Positions 18,527 to 27,471 of a stretch of DNA of 64,000 bases are shown piece after piece; the first letter of the stretch is position 1; each line of letters opens with the position of its first letter. The translations under genes and the position numbers were made by a program. Where the stretch lies: contig NZ_JAGPXE010000010.1 in NCBI RefSeq assembly GCF_018070075.1, positions 62,001 to 126,000 on the forward strand, given 5' to 3'. The DNA comes from Saccharopolyspora endophytica (lineage in GTDB: Bacteria > Actinomycetota > Actinomycetes > Mycobacteriales > Pseudonocardiaceae). The notes beneath the pieces are model-generated. The model did not search any database, had not been told where the DNA came from, and saw only the letters and a program-made list of their open reading frames with translations.

Positions 18527-19884
18527 GGCCGCCACCACCCTTCGCCGCGCTCCAGCACGCTCGCGTCGAAGTCGGCCTCGGCGAGTCGCTCCACCGTTTC
18601 GGTGCGCAGCGGCACTCCGGGGACCGCGCGGCCGGTCGGATCGGGGCGGTAGACCTCGTTGGAGATGATTTGTGTGTCGTCGGCGTCGACGACTTCGCGG
18701 ATCGAGGAGACCACCCGGGTCTTGTCGTCGCGGGCTTCGGCCAGGTGCACCACGAAATGCAACGCGGAGGCCACCAGCAGATTGGTCGCCTCCAACCCGA
18801 GCCGTTCGGGGCTTTGGGCGGCGTAGGTGGCCAGTTTGGTGAACGCCCCGCGGGAGGTGGAGGCGTGCAGGGTGGCCATCGAGCCGTCGTTGCCTTGGGA
18901 CATCGCGTTGGCCATGGGCACGAGTTCGGCGCCGCGGACCTCGCCGACGATGACCCGGTCCGGGGACATGCGCAGTGCCCACCGCACCAGCTCGGCCTGC
19001 GAGATCGCGCCTTCGCCCTCGACGTTGGCTTCGCGGGCCTGCATCGCGATCACATCCGGGTGGGCCGGGTCGCGGTCCAGGCCGAGTTCGAAGTTGTCCT
19101 CGATGGTGATCAGCCGCTCAGCTGGCGGAATCGCCGAGGCCAACCCCCTTAGCATCGTCGTTTTCCCGATCGCGGTGCCGCCGACGACGAGCACGTTGAA
19201 CCGGGCGCGCACCATCGCGGCCAGCAGCGCTTCCAGCCCGGCATCGATCGTGCCCAGCGAGCGGAGCTGGGCGAGGGTGACCTGTTGGAACCGGTGCCGG
19301 CGGATGGACACCGAGGGCCTGCCGGTCACGGCCATGACCGCGAACATCCGCGACCCGTCCGGCAGCTCCACGTTCACCCCGGGCGAGCCGCGGTCAAACC
19401 GGCGCTCCTCCACTCCGGACCGTGCCGCAAGCGAGCGCACCAGGCCGATCAGTTCCTCGTCGGAGTCGGCGACCGGCGGCAGCTGGGCCCGTCGCCCGTC
19501 GGCGTAGCGCACGAAGACGCGATCGGCGCCGTTGACGTTGATGTTTTCGACCTCAGGGTTGGCCAGCAGCGGCTGCAGGCCGCCCATGCCGAATACCTCG
19601 TCCAACACCGAGGCGACCACGTGGCGTTCGACCTCGTCGGGAACCAGCCCGGCCCCGCTCGGGCGGGTCAGCTCTTCGTGGGCGTAGGCGTCTGCGGCCT
19701 CAGCAGCCAGTTGTTCGGCCAGACTGCGCCGGGCTTGCTGGTCTGGTGCGGGGTGCCCGGCTTGTTCGTCGTGCCGGATGCGTTCGGCCAGACCTTCCGA
19801 GACCGCACTGCGCACCCGGGCCCGCAATGCCGAAGCGGCGGGGTGGGTTTCGTGCACCGTGTCGTGCTCTGCGCTGGTCATCAC
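18523..19884 (-). CDS. tadA: TadA/CpaF-type pilus assembly ATPase
   Basis: 453 aa, usual length for CpaF ATPases. N-terminal domain with NPEVENINVNGADRVFV, Walker A GGTAIGKT at 235-242, ITIEDNFELGLD (Asp box), Walker B RVIVGEVRG near 310 and MATLHASTSRGAFTKL (His box). Powers pilin assembly from the cytoplasm. The Walker A AI in place of the usual GS still fits GxxxxGKT. Start is GTG at 19884 or ATG at 19881, overlapping the TadZ gene. Confidence 0.92.
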   Translation of the reverse strand: MMTSAEHDTVHETHPAASALRARVRSAVSEGLAERIRHDEQAGHPAPDQQARRSLAEQLAAEAADAYAHEELTRPSGAGLVPDEVERHVVASVLDEVFGMGGLQPLLANPEVENINVNGADRVFVRYADGRRAQLPPVADSDEELIGLVRSLAARSGVEERRFDRGSPGVNVELPDGSRMFAVMAVTGRPSVSIRRHRFQQVTLAQLRSLGTIDAGLEALLAAMVRARFNVLVVGGTAIGKTTMLRGLASAIPPAERLITIEDNFELGLDRDPAHPDVIAMQAREANVEGEGAISQAELVRWALRMSPDRVIVGEVRGAELVPMANAMSQGNDGSMATLHASTSRGAFTKLATYAAQSPERLGLEATNLLVASALHFVVHLAEARDDKTRVVSSIREVVDADDTQIISNEVYRPDPTGRAVPGVPLRTETVERLAEADFDASVLERGEGWWRP

Positions 19885-20654
19885 AACACCTGCCCGTTGG
19901 TCGTGGCCCGCACCGCGGCCTCGGCGTCACCGGTGCGGTGGGCCTGGATGTGGTCGATCACCGTGCGGGCAAGCCGGGCACAGGCATGCCCCAGCGCGGA
20001 GCGATCCGGTGTGCGGCCCCGCGGGTGCCCCGACAGCATCGACGCGCCCGAACGGTCGTGGGGGAGCCTGGCCATGACCGGAACACCCAGCTCTCGTTCC
20101 GTGTCCCGGTTGCTGTAGCCCTCGCCGATGAGCACCAACCCCGGCGTGCGCGCCCAGGTCGCCATCGGCTTGAGCAGCGATGCCAGATGCGAGAGCTCGT
20201 CGGCGAGAGGTCGCGCCATGACCATCAGCGCATCGGCGCCGCGCACCAGCGGCAACGCAGGCGAGGACGGCTCCAACCGTCCCGCATCCACCAACACCGT
20301 CGAGTCCGGTGCACCGGCGGCAGCCTGCAACACCTCACGGCCACGCGATCCCAGAGCTGACAGTGCTGCTCGTGCCTGTTCGGCAGAGACCGGGCCCACC
20401 ACGACCGGCAGCCCCCGGGTCAACCGCTGGACGTGGTCGGCTACCACGTCGGCCGCGGTCTGGCGTCGGGCTGCCGCGGCCAGCGACACCAACCCCGGCG
20501 AGGTCGGCAGGCAGAACCGGGCACTGAGATCACCGCCAGACGGATCGGCCTCCAGCACGCTCGCCTCGCCGACAGGCCACCGCGCGGCCATCGCCAACGC
20601 CGCGGTCGTCACGCCAGGCGAGCCCTTCACCGAGCACAGTCCGATCAACATCAC
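19881..20654 (-). CDS. TadZ/CpaE-like ParA-family ATPase
   Basis: 257 aa. Begins MLIGLCSVKGSPGVTTAALA, a deviant Walker A of the MinD/ParA class in which the usual Lys-Thr of GKTT is replaced by VTT, keeping the signature Lys (K10); then EADPSGGDLS. Such proteins place the Tad machine at the cell pole. Overlaps both neighbours. Confidence 0.85.
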   Translation of the reverse strand: MMLIGLCSVKGSPGVTTAALAMAARWPVGEASVLEADPSGGDLSARFCLPTSPGLVSLAAAARRQTAADVVADHVQRLTRGLPVVVGPVSAEQARAALSALGSRGREVLQAAAGAPDSTVLVDAGRLEPSSPALPLVRGADALMVMARPLADELSHLASLLKPMATWARTPGLVLIGEGYSNRDTERELGVPVMARLPHDRSGASMLSGHPRGRTPDRSALGHACARLARTVIDHIQAHRTGDAEAAVRATTNGQVL

Positions 20655-21349
20655 TGACCCCCTCCTGCCGCGACCGCGACCAGCGACAATTCGCCGGGTG
20701 GCACCGAGGCGACCTGCCGCGCACTAGCGGCGGGCAACTGCAGCGACACCACCGTCGATTGATCACTGCCCGCACCCTCAACACCGACCACCACCGCCGG
20801 CCACGGACCACCAGAGACCCCGCCCTGCGAGGACGAACCGCTGCCCTGCGAGCCAGGAGAGACGATCACCGACACTGCGGTCCCGCGTGACAGCTGCGGC
20901 GGTATTTGCCCGGGTTTGGCCGCCACCGCCACAATCGCCTGTCCCGCCGCAGGCACCTGCGGGCGCCCGAGAACAGAACGAGTCAGAAACGTGCCCGCGG
21001 GCAGCGCATACGCCATCGGGCGACCCAGCACGCTGGAGGACTGGCTCGCCAAAACGAGATCGGCCCCAGAATCCGCGGACACGGTGACCTCCCGCAGGTC
21101 CGACGGAGCCAGGACCTGGCCGACCTGCACCGGATGCGCCAGGCTCAGCACCGGTTCCCGTTTGCCCACCTGCAGCACCGTGATCACCGACCCCGCCACA
21201 CAGATCACGACCAGCAACACACCGAGCACCAGGTAAGGCACACGCCGCCGGGGGCCGTGGGCCAGGCGGGAGGTTTCCCCGGGTCTGCGTCCGGCCCAGG
21301 ATCGCGACGGGCTCTGTGTCTCGGAGGACGTCGCAGTAGAAGTAGCCAT
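20651..21349 (-). CDS. CpaB/RcpC-like SAF domain protein
   Basis: 232 aa from ATG. One membrane helix at residues 38-60 (YLVLGVLLVVICVAGSVITV), then an SAF domain with HPVQVGQVLAPSDLREV and GRPMAYALPAGTFLTRSVLG. CpaB/RcpC family proteins act in the pilus channel; actinobacterial members lack an outer-membrane partner. Probable first gene of the coupled Tad assembly block; a possible promoter (tagaca, 16 bp, tacgta) lies upstream at about 21400-21432 on the minus strand. Confidence 0.82.
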   Translation of the reverse strand: MATSTATSSETQSPSRSWAGRRPGETSRLAHGPRRRVPYLVLGVLLVVICVAGSVITVLQVGKREPVLSLAHPVQVGQVLAPSDLREVTVSADSGADLVLASQSSSVLGRPMAYALPAGTFLTRSVLGRPQVPAAGQAIVAVAAKPGQIPPQLSRGTAVSVIVSPGSQGSGSSSQGGVSGGPWPAVVVGVEGAGSDQSTVVSLQLPAASARQVASVPPGELSLVAVAAGGGQ

Positions 21350-21451
21350 AAGGCGTCTCCAAACAAGGCGGTACCTGCACCCCAATTCCGCAGAACGGGG
21401 CGAAAATACGTAGTTTCGAAGTTTGAGTTGTCTATAGTGGATGATCTGTTG

Positions 21452-22480
21452 CTAATTGGGTGCGTGGTTCAACGCTTGTGACTCGGCCACCTCGAACGAC
21501 GCGGTAGACGTGGTCATGAGGTCCGGCAGCGTCCCGCCTCCGGTGGGGCCGGACCAGGTGACCGTCCACGTCACCGTTGCCTCGATCGGATACGCGTGGC
21601 TCTGATGGGCTTCGGAACTCTGCCGGTAGGTGTGGCCACAGTCCGGCGAGGTGGCGCGGGGATCGGTGTCCGGCGGAAACGGTGTTCCCGGACCTGGACA
21701 GCTCACCGTCGAGCCATCACCCATCGACCACCGCACCGAGCTCGGGGAGGCGGTCGCCGTCACCGAGACACCCGGCACCGAGGCCATGGCGGTCTGGGGC
21801 TGCCACTGCCCGCGATCCAGCCACAGCCACGTCGGCAACTGAACCAGCTGCGTTTCGGCAGGAGATGCCTGGATCTGCGGAGAGGGCAACCGCAACTGGC
21901 TGTATGCCTGTTGCGCGAGCTGTTCCGGGGACGGACCCGGCTGCTGACCATCCGGGATCCACACCGGGGGCCGGTAGAGCCCATCAGCCCACCCTGCACC
22001 GGAGCACTGAAACACGTACCACTGTCCCGACGGTCGCGGCTGCTGCTGCGCCGGTCGTGGTGAAGCCGGGGCGATGCGGGAGCGGTGCACGGCTGGCCTG
22101 ACGGTGACCGCACCGCCGCCCGAGTCCTCGAAGGAGATGGGAGTCGTGCCCTGGCTCGGTGGTTGGTAATCGCTGGGAACGTAGTGGCAGTCGGCCAGCG
22201 GAGGCCGATCCCCAGCGATCACGTCGCCTTGCGGAGGTTTCGGAGGCGAGTCCTGCGAAGATTCGCCACCGTCGTCCTCGGATCCGCTGCCGGAACCAGG
22301 CAGGTGCGGCTTCGACGGGGCACTGGGTTCACCGCCGCTGCCGGCGCCGAGCTGGCAGCCGGCGTAGTCGGTCTGGCCACACTCGACATTGCCCCATCCG
22401 TCACCGGCCAGCGCCGTTCCCGCACCCGCGAGCAGGCAGGCGGAGACCGCCGTGGTGACCAGGGTGGTCCTGCCTAACAT
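21452..22480 (-). CDS. Secreted Pro/Ser/Gln-rich protein of the Tad locus
   Basis: 342 aa. Clear signal peptide (TLVTTAVSACLLAGAGTALA, cleavage near residue 25). Low-complexity Gly/Ser/Pro linker, then a beta-rich region with SVTATASPSSVRWSMGDGS and YPIEATVTWTVTWSG that resembles a PKD-like fold. Proteins like this accompany Tad genes on actinomycete mobile elements. No catalytic motif. It overlaps the upstream lipoprotein gene by 7 bp. Confidence 0.75.
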   Translation of the reverse strand: MLGRTTLVTTAVSACLLAGAGTALAGDGWGNVECGQTDYAGCQLGAGSGGEPSAPSKPHLPGSGSGSEDDGGESSQDSPPKPPQGDVIAGDRPPLADCHYVPSDYQPPSQGTTPISFEDSGGGAVTVRPAVHRSRIAPASPRPAQQQPRPSGQWYVFQCSGAGWADGLYRPPVWIPDGQQPGPSPEQLAQQAYSQLRLPSPQIQASPAETQLVQLPTWLWLDRGQWQPQTAMASVPGVSVTATASPSSVRWSMGDGSTVSCPGPGTPFPPDTDPRATSPDCGHTYRQSSEAHQSHAYPIEATVTWTVTWSGPTGGGTLPDLMTTSTASFEVAESQALNHAPN

Positions 22481-23076
22481 GTCCCCACCCCCTGCACCGA
22501 AAACCGGGACACCCGCCAGCTGCCATCAGGCTGCGTGACCACCTCGGCAGTGATGGATCGACGTCCACCGCCGGTCTCGTCAGCCAGCTGATCAGTACCG
22601 CTCCGGTACTTGAGCCAATTCGCTGAATCTCCGCAGTCGGCAAGCATCACGGTGCGCGGATCACCGGGCGGCTCGACTGAGGACACCGTCGGGTGATTCG
22701 CCGGCCGCCCGCGCGTCACGAGCTTGTTGACATGGTCGGCATACAAGCTGCGGCTCAGCGTGGTCAGCGCATCCCCCGTCGCATACTCGGCCAGCTCCGG
22801 GGACCGCCAATCCGAGGTTTCCGCGGCCCGTGCCATGGCCTGCCACATCTGCAGGTAGACCTCCCGTGCTCGGGCAGCTTTGAGATCGGCGGGCGATGAG
22901 GTCGTGGCCGGGGGAGACACGACCTCATCAGTCGCAGGAGCAGGTGCATCCGCTGCTTGCTCGCAACCCACCATCAGCGGGAGAAGAACGACCGTGGCGA
23001 CGGAGGCAATGCCGACCCCACGAGGTATCCGGCGGCCTCGCCAGCTTGCTGCAGTTGCAGGCGACACCAGCACCAT
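22474..23076 (-). CDS. Lipoprotein, unknown function
   Basis: 200 aa. Positively charged start, hydrophobic stretch and lipobox-like LPLMVGC at residues about 32-38 predict lipidation. The mature part has a helical domain (REVYLQMWQAMARAAETSDW) and a beta-rich end (ITAEVVTQPDGSWRVSRF), a layout seen in NTF2-like extracytoplasmic proteins. No strong ribosome site at the ATG; the upstream open frame is shadow of the divergent peptidase gene. Confidence 0.75.
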   Translation of the reverse strand: MVLVSPATAASWRGRRIPRGVGIASVATVVLLPLMVGCEQAADAPAPATDEVVSPPATTSSPADLKAARAREVYLQMWQAMARAAETSDWRSPELAEYATGDALTTLSRSLYADHVNKLVTRGRPANHPTVSSVEPPGDPRTVMLADCGDSANWLKYRSGTDQLADETGGGRRSITAEVVTQPDGSWRVSRFSVQGVGTC

Positions 23077-23121
23077 CGACGCTCGATCACGTCCAGAGCC
23101 ATGGTCGATGAGGGGGACATC

Positions 23122-23760
23122 GTGCTCGACGCCGCGCTGGCGACACTGCTGTGGGCAGGCTTCAGTGTGCTCATCAGCTTGGCCGGAATGCCGCCAACGC
23201 AGCAGCGCATTCGCCGAGGACGGGTCACCGGTCAGTTCGCGATCGCCCTCGTCGTGCTCTGGTTGCTGGTCTGGAGACTCCACAACCCAGTCAACATCAC
23301 CGTGGCTGTGGCCTTCGCTGTCGCAGCGGTCCCCCTGGCTTGGGAAGACGCCCTCACCCAGCGGTTGCCCAACCGCCTGATCGCGATCCTGGCCGCGCTG
23401 GTCGGCAGCGCTGTTGTGGCAGGTGCACTGCTGACCGCTGATCTGGAGCCGTTGGTGCGAGCCGGCGTGGGTGCGGCAGGATGCCTGGTGTTCTTCGCGC
23501 TGATCTACGTACTGGCCCCCAGCGGCTTCGGTGGCGGGGACGTCAAACTGGCCGCGCCGTGGGCAGCCGTACTTGCCTGGTTCAGCTGGCCAGCGTTGTT
23601 CAGCGGATTGTTGGTGGCCTGGCTCGCCGCGGCACTGATCCATCTCGGACTGCGCACGGTCAACCGACCGCTCTCGACCGTGCCGTTGGGGCCGTGCCTC
23701 ATCGGGGCGAACATTGTCGTACTGCTGATCGCCGGCGACGACGGTGTCATGACCGGCTGA
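23122..23760 (+). CDS. Prepilin peptidase (A24 family)
   Basis: 212 aa from GTG, chosen because gaggggg lies 5 bases upstream; an ATG at 23101 is the alternative. Six to seven membrane helices. Catalytic aspartates: one in WEDALTQRLPN and one in FGGGDVKL (GxGD motif). Cleaves and sometimes methylates Flp/TadE prepilins at the membrane. Divergent from the Tad operon with 45 bp between starts. Confidence 0.88.
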   Translation: MLDAALATLLWAGFSVLISLAGMPPTQQRIRRGRVTGQFAIALVVLWLLVWRLHNPVNITVAVAFAVAAVPLAWEDALTQRLPNRLIAILAALVGSAVVAGALLTADLEPLVRAGVGAAGCLVFFALIYVLAPSGFGGGDVKLAAPWAAVLAWFSWPALFSGLLVAWLAAALIHLGLRTVNRPLSTVPLGPCLIGANIVVLLIAGDDGVMTG

Positions 23761-23838
23761 TCCACGGTGTGGCATGAGACCTCCAAGATTCGGGAGATGA
23801 CCTGAGGGAATTGCTGGAGTGTGGTGAGCAGGTCGTGT

Positions 23839-24816
23839 TCAGCCGGCCTGTACCAAGTGGCGTTCGGCACGCTCTGAGGGGTGCACACGCTGCTGGCTCG
23901 ACAACGGGCCAACGGCAGCCGCCAGCTCGTGGGCCAAGGGACTGAGTTCGTAGCACGCCGCGCGCCCTGCCCCGGTGCACTGGATCAGGCCACTGCGGTC
24001 GAGGCGACGAAGCGTGCGAACCAGGGTGCTCGCCGGTATGCGGTGATCACGCCCGCGCACACCGTCCGAAGTGGAGGCGTTGCGAAGGCGGTCGAGGAGC
24101 TCGTCGTAGCAGTGCGGTCCTGACCACAGCGCCATGAGCACATCCGGCGTCCAACGCCCGCGCATCACGCGACAGACCTCGACCAGCTGTTTCTCTCGCC
24201 CCTCTGGCGCGACGGAGTGCGACCGTGCCGCAGGGACCCGAAGCGACCTAGTGGGAGCAGCCGCGGCCTGGTTGGCGACACACACCCGGTCTCGCCCAGC
24301 GCGCTTGGCCTGCTGCAAGGCACCGTCAGCCGACGAGATCAGACTAGAGAGATCCCATCCGTCGGTAGGGCCACGTACTGCCACCCCCACCGAAACCGTC
24401 ATTCCTGCCAACGTCGCAGACTCACCTGACGTCGAGGTCACGGCCGTCACCATGGCCCGTACCCCGGAGCGGATCGTCTCCGCAACCTGTACCGCGTGAT
24501 CGCTGCCGGTCGGTAGCAGCACAAGGAACTCGTCACCGCCGTAGCTGCCGTACCGGCCTACGAGCGCGTCCTCGTCGACAGCGTGACGAACGATCTGAGC
24601 CGTCCTGACCAGGGCGTGGTCGCCCGCTTGATGCCCCCACACATCGTTGATCTGCTTGAACCGGTCGAGGTCGATCAGCAACAGCGCGGCCTGACGAGCC
24701 TCTCGCAGCAGCTCCGGAGCTTTCGACTCCCACCCCCACCGGTCGGCCAGGCCGGTGAGTTTGTCCAACGCACGATGCTGGCACAGTGGGCAGGGTTTCA
24801 GACCTTCAATGACCAT
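23839..24816 (-). CDS. GGDEF domain fused to HxlR/MarR-type winged helix
   Basis: 325 aa from the ATG with aggagg upstream; the open frame extends another 112 codons but that part is non-coding in character. N-terminus has CPLCQHRALD (possible metal site). GGDEF domain at residues 20-175 with LLIDLDRFKQINDVWGHQAG and intact YGGDEFLVLLP; no RxxD inhibitory site is evident. Residues 205-310 form an HxlR-like DNA-binding domain (VMRGRWTPDVLMALWSG, RTLRRLDRSGLIQ). A diguanylate cyclase joined to a DNA-binding domain is unusual. It is convergent with the prepilin peptidase. Confidence 0.82.
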   Translation of the reverse strand: MVIEGLKPCPLCQHRALDKLTGLADRWGWESKAPELLREARQAALLLIDLDRFKQINDVWGHQAGDHALVRTAQIVRHAVDEDALVGRYGSYGGDEFLVLLPTGSDHAVQVAETIRSGVRAMVTAVTSTSGESATLAGMTVSVGVAVRGPTDGWDLSSLISSADGALQQAKRAGRDRVCVANQAAAAPTRSLRVPAARSHSVAPEGREKQLVEVCRVMRGRWTPDVLMALWSGPHCYDELLDRLRNASTSDGVRGRDHRIPASTLVRTLRRLDRSGLIQCTGAGRAACYELSPLAHELAAAVGPLSSQQRVHPSERAERHLVQAG

Positions 24817-25331
24817 GACGTCCTCCTGACGGCGTGTGTGAACCACCTGGTTGTTCGAGACGGGTAACTCCCAACGGGTTTCGTTCCTATAGGGAGCAAA
24901 ACCGGTTCTTCGCTGCTGGTATGTCCACTGTGGGACCAGGAGGGCGTGGAAGGCCAGAGTTGACAGGTTGACAATCCGTGTCAACAAATGATCGTTTCGC
25001 TCGGAAAGCGAGCTCCGGATAGTGGATGTCGAGCAACGCTTTCCTGGACTAGAAAGTTCCGTATCTCCCGTGGTCACATTTCGCATGTCGCCCCCCGACG
25101 GAAATTGATATTGGAAGTGCGCTGGGGTGCCCGAGTGGGGCAGAAGGGTCATCGCGGATCTTGTTTCCCCAGATCAGCGGTATGGAGCCGCCTCAAGTCC
25201 GTTATAGTGGACTCGCTGGCTCGAATGTAAACATCGGCAGAATCGTCGTCAACTAGAACAGACTGACGATTGCGCAAGGACCGCGGCGTTCCGTTATGGT
25301 GGACCTGCTACTGCTCGGAGGAGGTGTGATC
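24817..25331. promoter_or_regulatory. Divergent control region with palindrome and repeated motif
   Basis: Intergenic DNA between the GGDEF gene (-) and the XRE gene (+). It contains a perfect 7-bp inverted repeat with 5-base spacer, gttgaca-atccg-tgtcaac, at 24967-24985, and three related sequences: ccggatagtggatg (25015), ccgttatagtggact (25199) and ccgttatggtggacc (25291). The last lies just before the XRE gene with ttgcgc about 18 bp upstream, so it may be its -10 region; the others may be promoters or operator copies. Confidence 0.5.
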
Positions 25332-25763
25332 ATGGAGGCCGAGGGCGGCGAATCGCGGCAGGAGACGTTTGCGATCAAATTGCGTCGCCTCTTCGATAGC
25401 GTTCGATCCGAATCCGGCGACACATACACGCCTCGGGAAGTCGCCGAGGCGCTGACGCAGCGGGGGCGCAAGATCTCCCGCGCGTACCTATACCAGCTGC
25501 TCAAGGGGGAAAGCGAGCCTGGGTACGCGGTTGTTGAAGGGCTCGCTGAGTTCTTCGGTGTGCCGCTGGACTACTTCTCCAACACCCCACGAGGCGAGGA
25601 ACTCAATGCCCAGTACGAGCTCCTGGCAAAGCTGGGGGACAGCAACGTACGGGAACTGGCGTTCCGAGCTAAGAACCTGACGCCGGAGGGCTTGCGGAAC
25701 GTGCTGCGGTACATGGAGTTCGAAGAACACCGCACCAAGGATGAGGAACACACGTCCGAGTGA
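25332..25763 (+). CDS. XRE-family transcriptional regulator
   Basis: 143 aa; ATG 7 bases after ggaggagg. HTH in residues 10-75: YTPREVAEALTQRGRKISRA then YLYQLLKGESEPGYAVVEGL and FFGVPLDYF, like SinR/Xre proteins. C-terminal helical part may contact its partner protease. It precedes an ImmA/IrrE protease, the usual pair in which the protease cleaves or modulates the repressor. Confidence 0.85.
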   Translation: MEAEGGESRQETFAIKLRRLFDSVRSESGDTYTPREVAEALTQRGRKISRAYLYQLLKGESEPGYAVVEGLAEFFGVPLDYFSNTPRGEELNAQYELLAKLGDSNVRELAFRAKNLTPEGLRNVLRYMEFEEHRTKDEEHTSE

Positions 25764-25823
25764 ATCGCTAGCGCACGTGTGTTGGCTGCCGTCATGGTTG
25801 GTCCAACGATCGGAGGTGAGGAC

Positions 25824-26351
25824 ATGTTCACTCCGAAAAGGAGGGAACGGAGGCTTCGTCGGCAGCTACGCGCGGAGCTATCGGCTCTGGACATCAGCCA
25901 TCCGATCGACATGGCGGAGGTGTGTCAGAGGCTCGGCGCCCACCGTGGCCTGACAATCCGGCTCCTTGCTCTTCCCCTCGAAGTCCCTGGCCCCTTTGGG
26001 TTGTGGCTGCGGACCAGCAGTGCTGACTACATCCTCTATCAGCGGGAAACGACAGTGCTGCATCAGCAGCACATCATCGCGCACGAGCTGGGACATCTAC
26101 TCGCAGGACACAGCTCCGACGACGGCGACGACGCGGTGTGGGCAGAACTACTGCCGGATGTCCCGCCGGATCTCCTTCGCCGGGCACTTCGCCGGACGCA
26201 CTACGACACCGATCAGGAACGCGACGCTGAAACGGTCGCGACTCTCCTACTCGAACGCGCTGCGGTCGTCAGTGCGGTCACCAGTCCGGGAGGATCGCCG
26301 CGCGCACGCCGAGCGCAGCACTCCCTCGGCGATCGGCAGGACTGGCTATGA
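25824..26351 (+). CDS. ImmA/IrrE-family metallopeptidase
   Basis: 175 aa; ATG preceded by ggaggtgagg. Zinc motif HELGHLLAGH in the middle, with a downstream acidic DTDQERDAETVATLL region that provides the third ligand as in the ImmA/IrrE family. Expected to act in the cytoplasm on the XRE regulator encoded just upstream. ATGA overlap with the next gene. Confidence 0.85.
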   Translation: MFTPKRRERRLRRQLRAELSALDISHPIDMAEVCQRLGAHRGLTIRLLALPLEVPGPFGLWLRTSSADYILYQRETTVLHQQHIIAHELGHLLAGHSSDDGDDAVWAELLPDVPPDLLRRALRRTHYDTDQERDAETVATLLLERAAVVSAVTSPGGSPRARRAQHSLGDRQDWL

Positions 26352-27445
26352 GCCCCGTGACCGTTGCCCTGTTGCTGGCGTTGGGATGGTTTACCTACCG
26401 GCTGCTACGAGAACCCAGCGACCTTGCTTTGCGCGCCGTCGTTGCCTGGATCTTGCTCCGCGTGTTCGGAACGCTAATTGGGCTCAGCGACATCTTCTCG
26501 GAAAGCTTGAGCAAACTGATCTACAACCTCGCGCTCAACGGCTCGTGGTTCTTCCTGATGTTGTTCTTCCTGTTCTCGGCAGTCGGACAGGGGGCGGTAC
26601 GCAAAGCCTGGGGTGAGGCCGTCCTACTTGCAGGCACATCGGTCGTGATGACTGTGGCCATGCTGGCGACACCTGCACCGGTACGAGAAACCGTCTTTTC
26701 GCAGACAGGGCGGCTACCGGCAGACATGACCGCGCACGGCGTAGCCGTCTTCTACCTCGCCGGCTCGCTCTACTTCGCATATGCCGCAAGTCGAACGGCG
26801 TACTGGGCCATCCAATACGCAGCAGAGTCAACACCACGGGCCCGGTGGGGATTCCGCGTTGCAGCAGCGGGATTCTCGTGCTTGGCCGTAGCCGCGGCGA
26901 TCCGAGGGATCTTCGTTGTGATCCGCTGGGCGGGCGGCGGCATACCGACTCCGCTCGAAACCGCTGTGAACTTGCTGGTTCCCTTGGGGATCCTGACCTT
27001 CGTTCTCGGTGTCTGCTTCGTCGGGCTTGCTGCCCGTTGGGCAGCCGCCCGACTCTGGCTACGACGGCGCCGACAGTTCCATGCCCTCCGGCCACTGTGG
27101 CAGTGCCTTCACGCTGCCTTTCCGAACGACGAACTCGAAGCGAGCAGGCGCAACGACCGCGACGAAATCGTTCCGCTGCGCTTGCATCGTCGCTTCTGGC
27201 GCCGCGTAGTCGAAATTCGCGACGGGATGGTCCAGCTCAGCCCACATCTAGCTGACGCCGGATACGACACTGAGCGTCCCGCACACGAGCAGGCCGAGAC
27301 AGTCAAGTACGCCATTCAACGTCAACTTGCAGGTGAAACTCCGAGTACGAGGTCAGCGATCCTCGTGGCGGCACCTACCGGTACCAGCACAAGCGAGGTC
27401 GACGGGGAGGTTGACGAACTCCTGGCGCTGGCCCGCGCACTCTGA
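26348..27445 (+). CDS. MAB_1171c-family putative membrane transporter
   Basis: 365 aa. About seven membrane helices in the first 235 residues, then a soluble C-terminal domain beginning near FHALRPLWQCLHAAFP, which is the DUF6545/MAB_1171c pattern. Very commonly placed after XRE and ImmA/IrrE genes in actinobacteria. Substrate is unknown. Confidence 0.75.
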   Translation: MSPVTVALLLALGWFTYRLLREPSDLALRAVVAWILLRVFGTLIGLSDIFSESLSKLIYNLALNGSWFFLMLFFLFSAVGQGAVRKAWGEAVLLAGTSVVMTVAMLATPAPVRETVFSQTGRLPADMTAHGVAVFYLAGSLYFAYAASRTAYWAIQYAAESTPRARWGFRVAAAGFSCLAVAAAIRGIFVVIRWAGGGIPTPLETAVNLLVPLGILTFVLGVCFVGLAARWAAARLWLRRRRQFHALRPLWQCLHAAFPNDELEASRRNDRDEIVPLRLHRRFWRRVVEIRDGMVQLSPHLADAGYDTERPAHEQAETVKYAIQRQLAGETPSTRSAILVAAPTGTSTSEVDGEVDELLALARAL

Positions 27446-27471
27446 ACCAGACCCCTGACGGAGGCTCTTAC

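Noticed and set aside
18527..18982. N-terminal extension of tadB
   Set aside because: It reads through tadA in another frame; the ATG at 18526 overlapping the tadA stop is the expected start.
24817..25152. 112-codon extension of the GGDEF-HxlR protein
   Set aside because: No domain, odd composition, and aggagg lies directly before the ATG at 24816.
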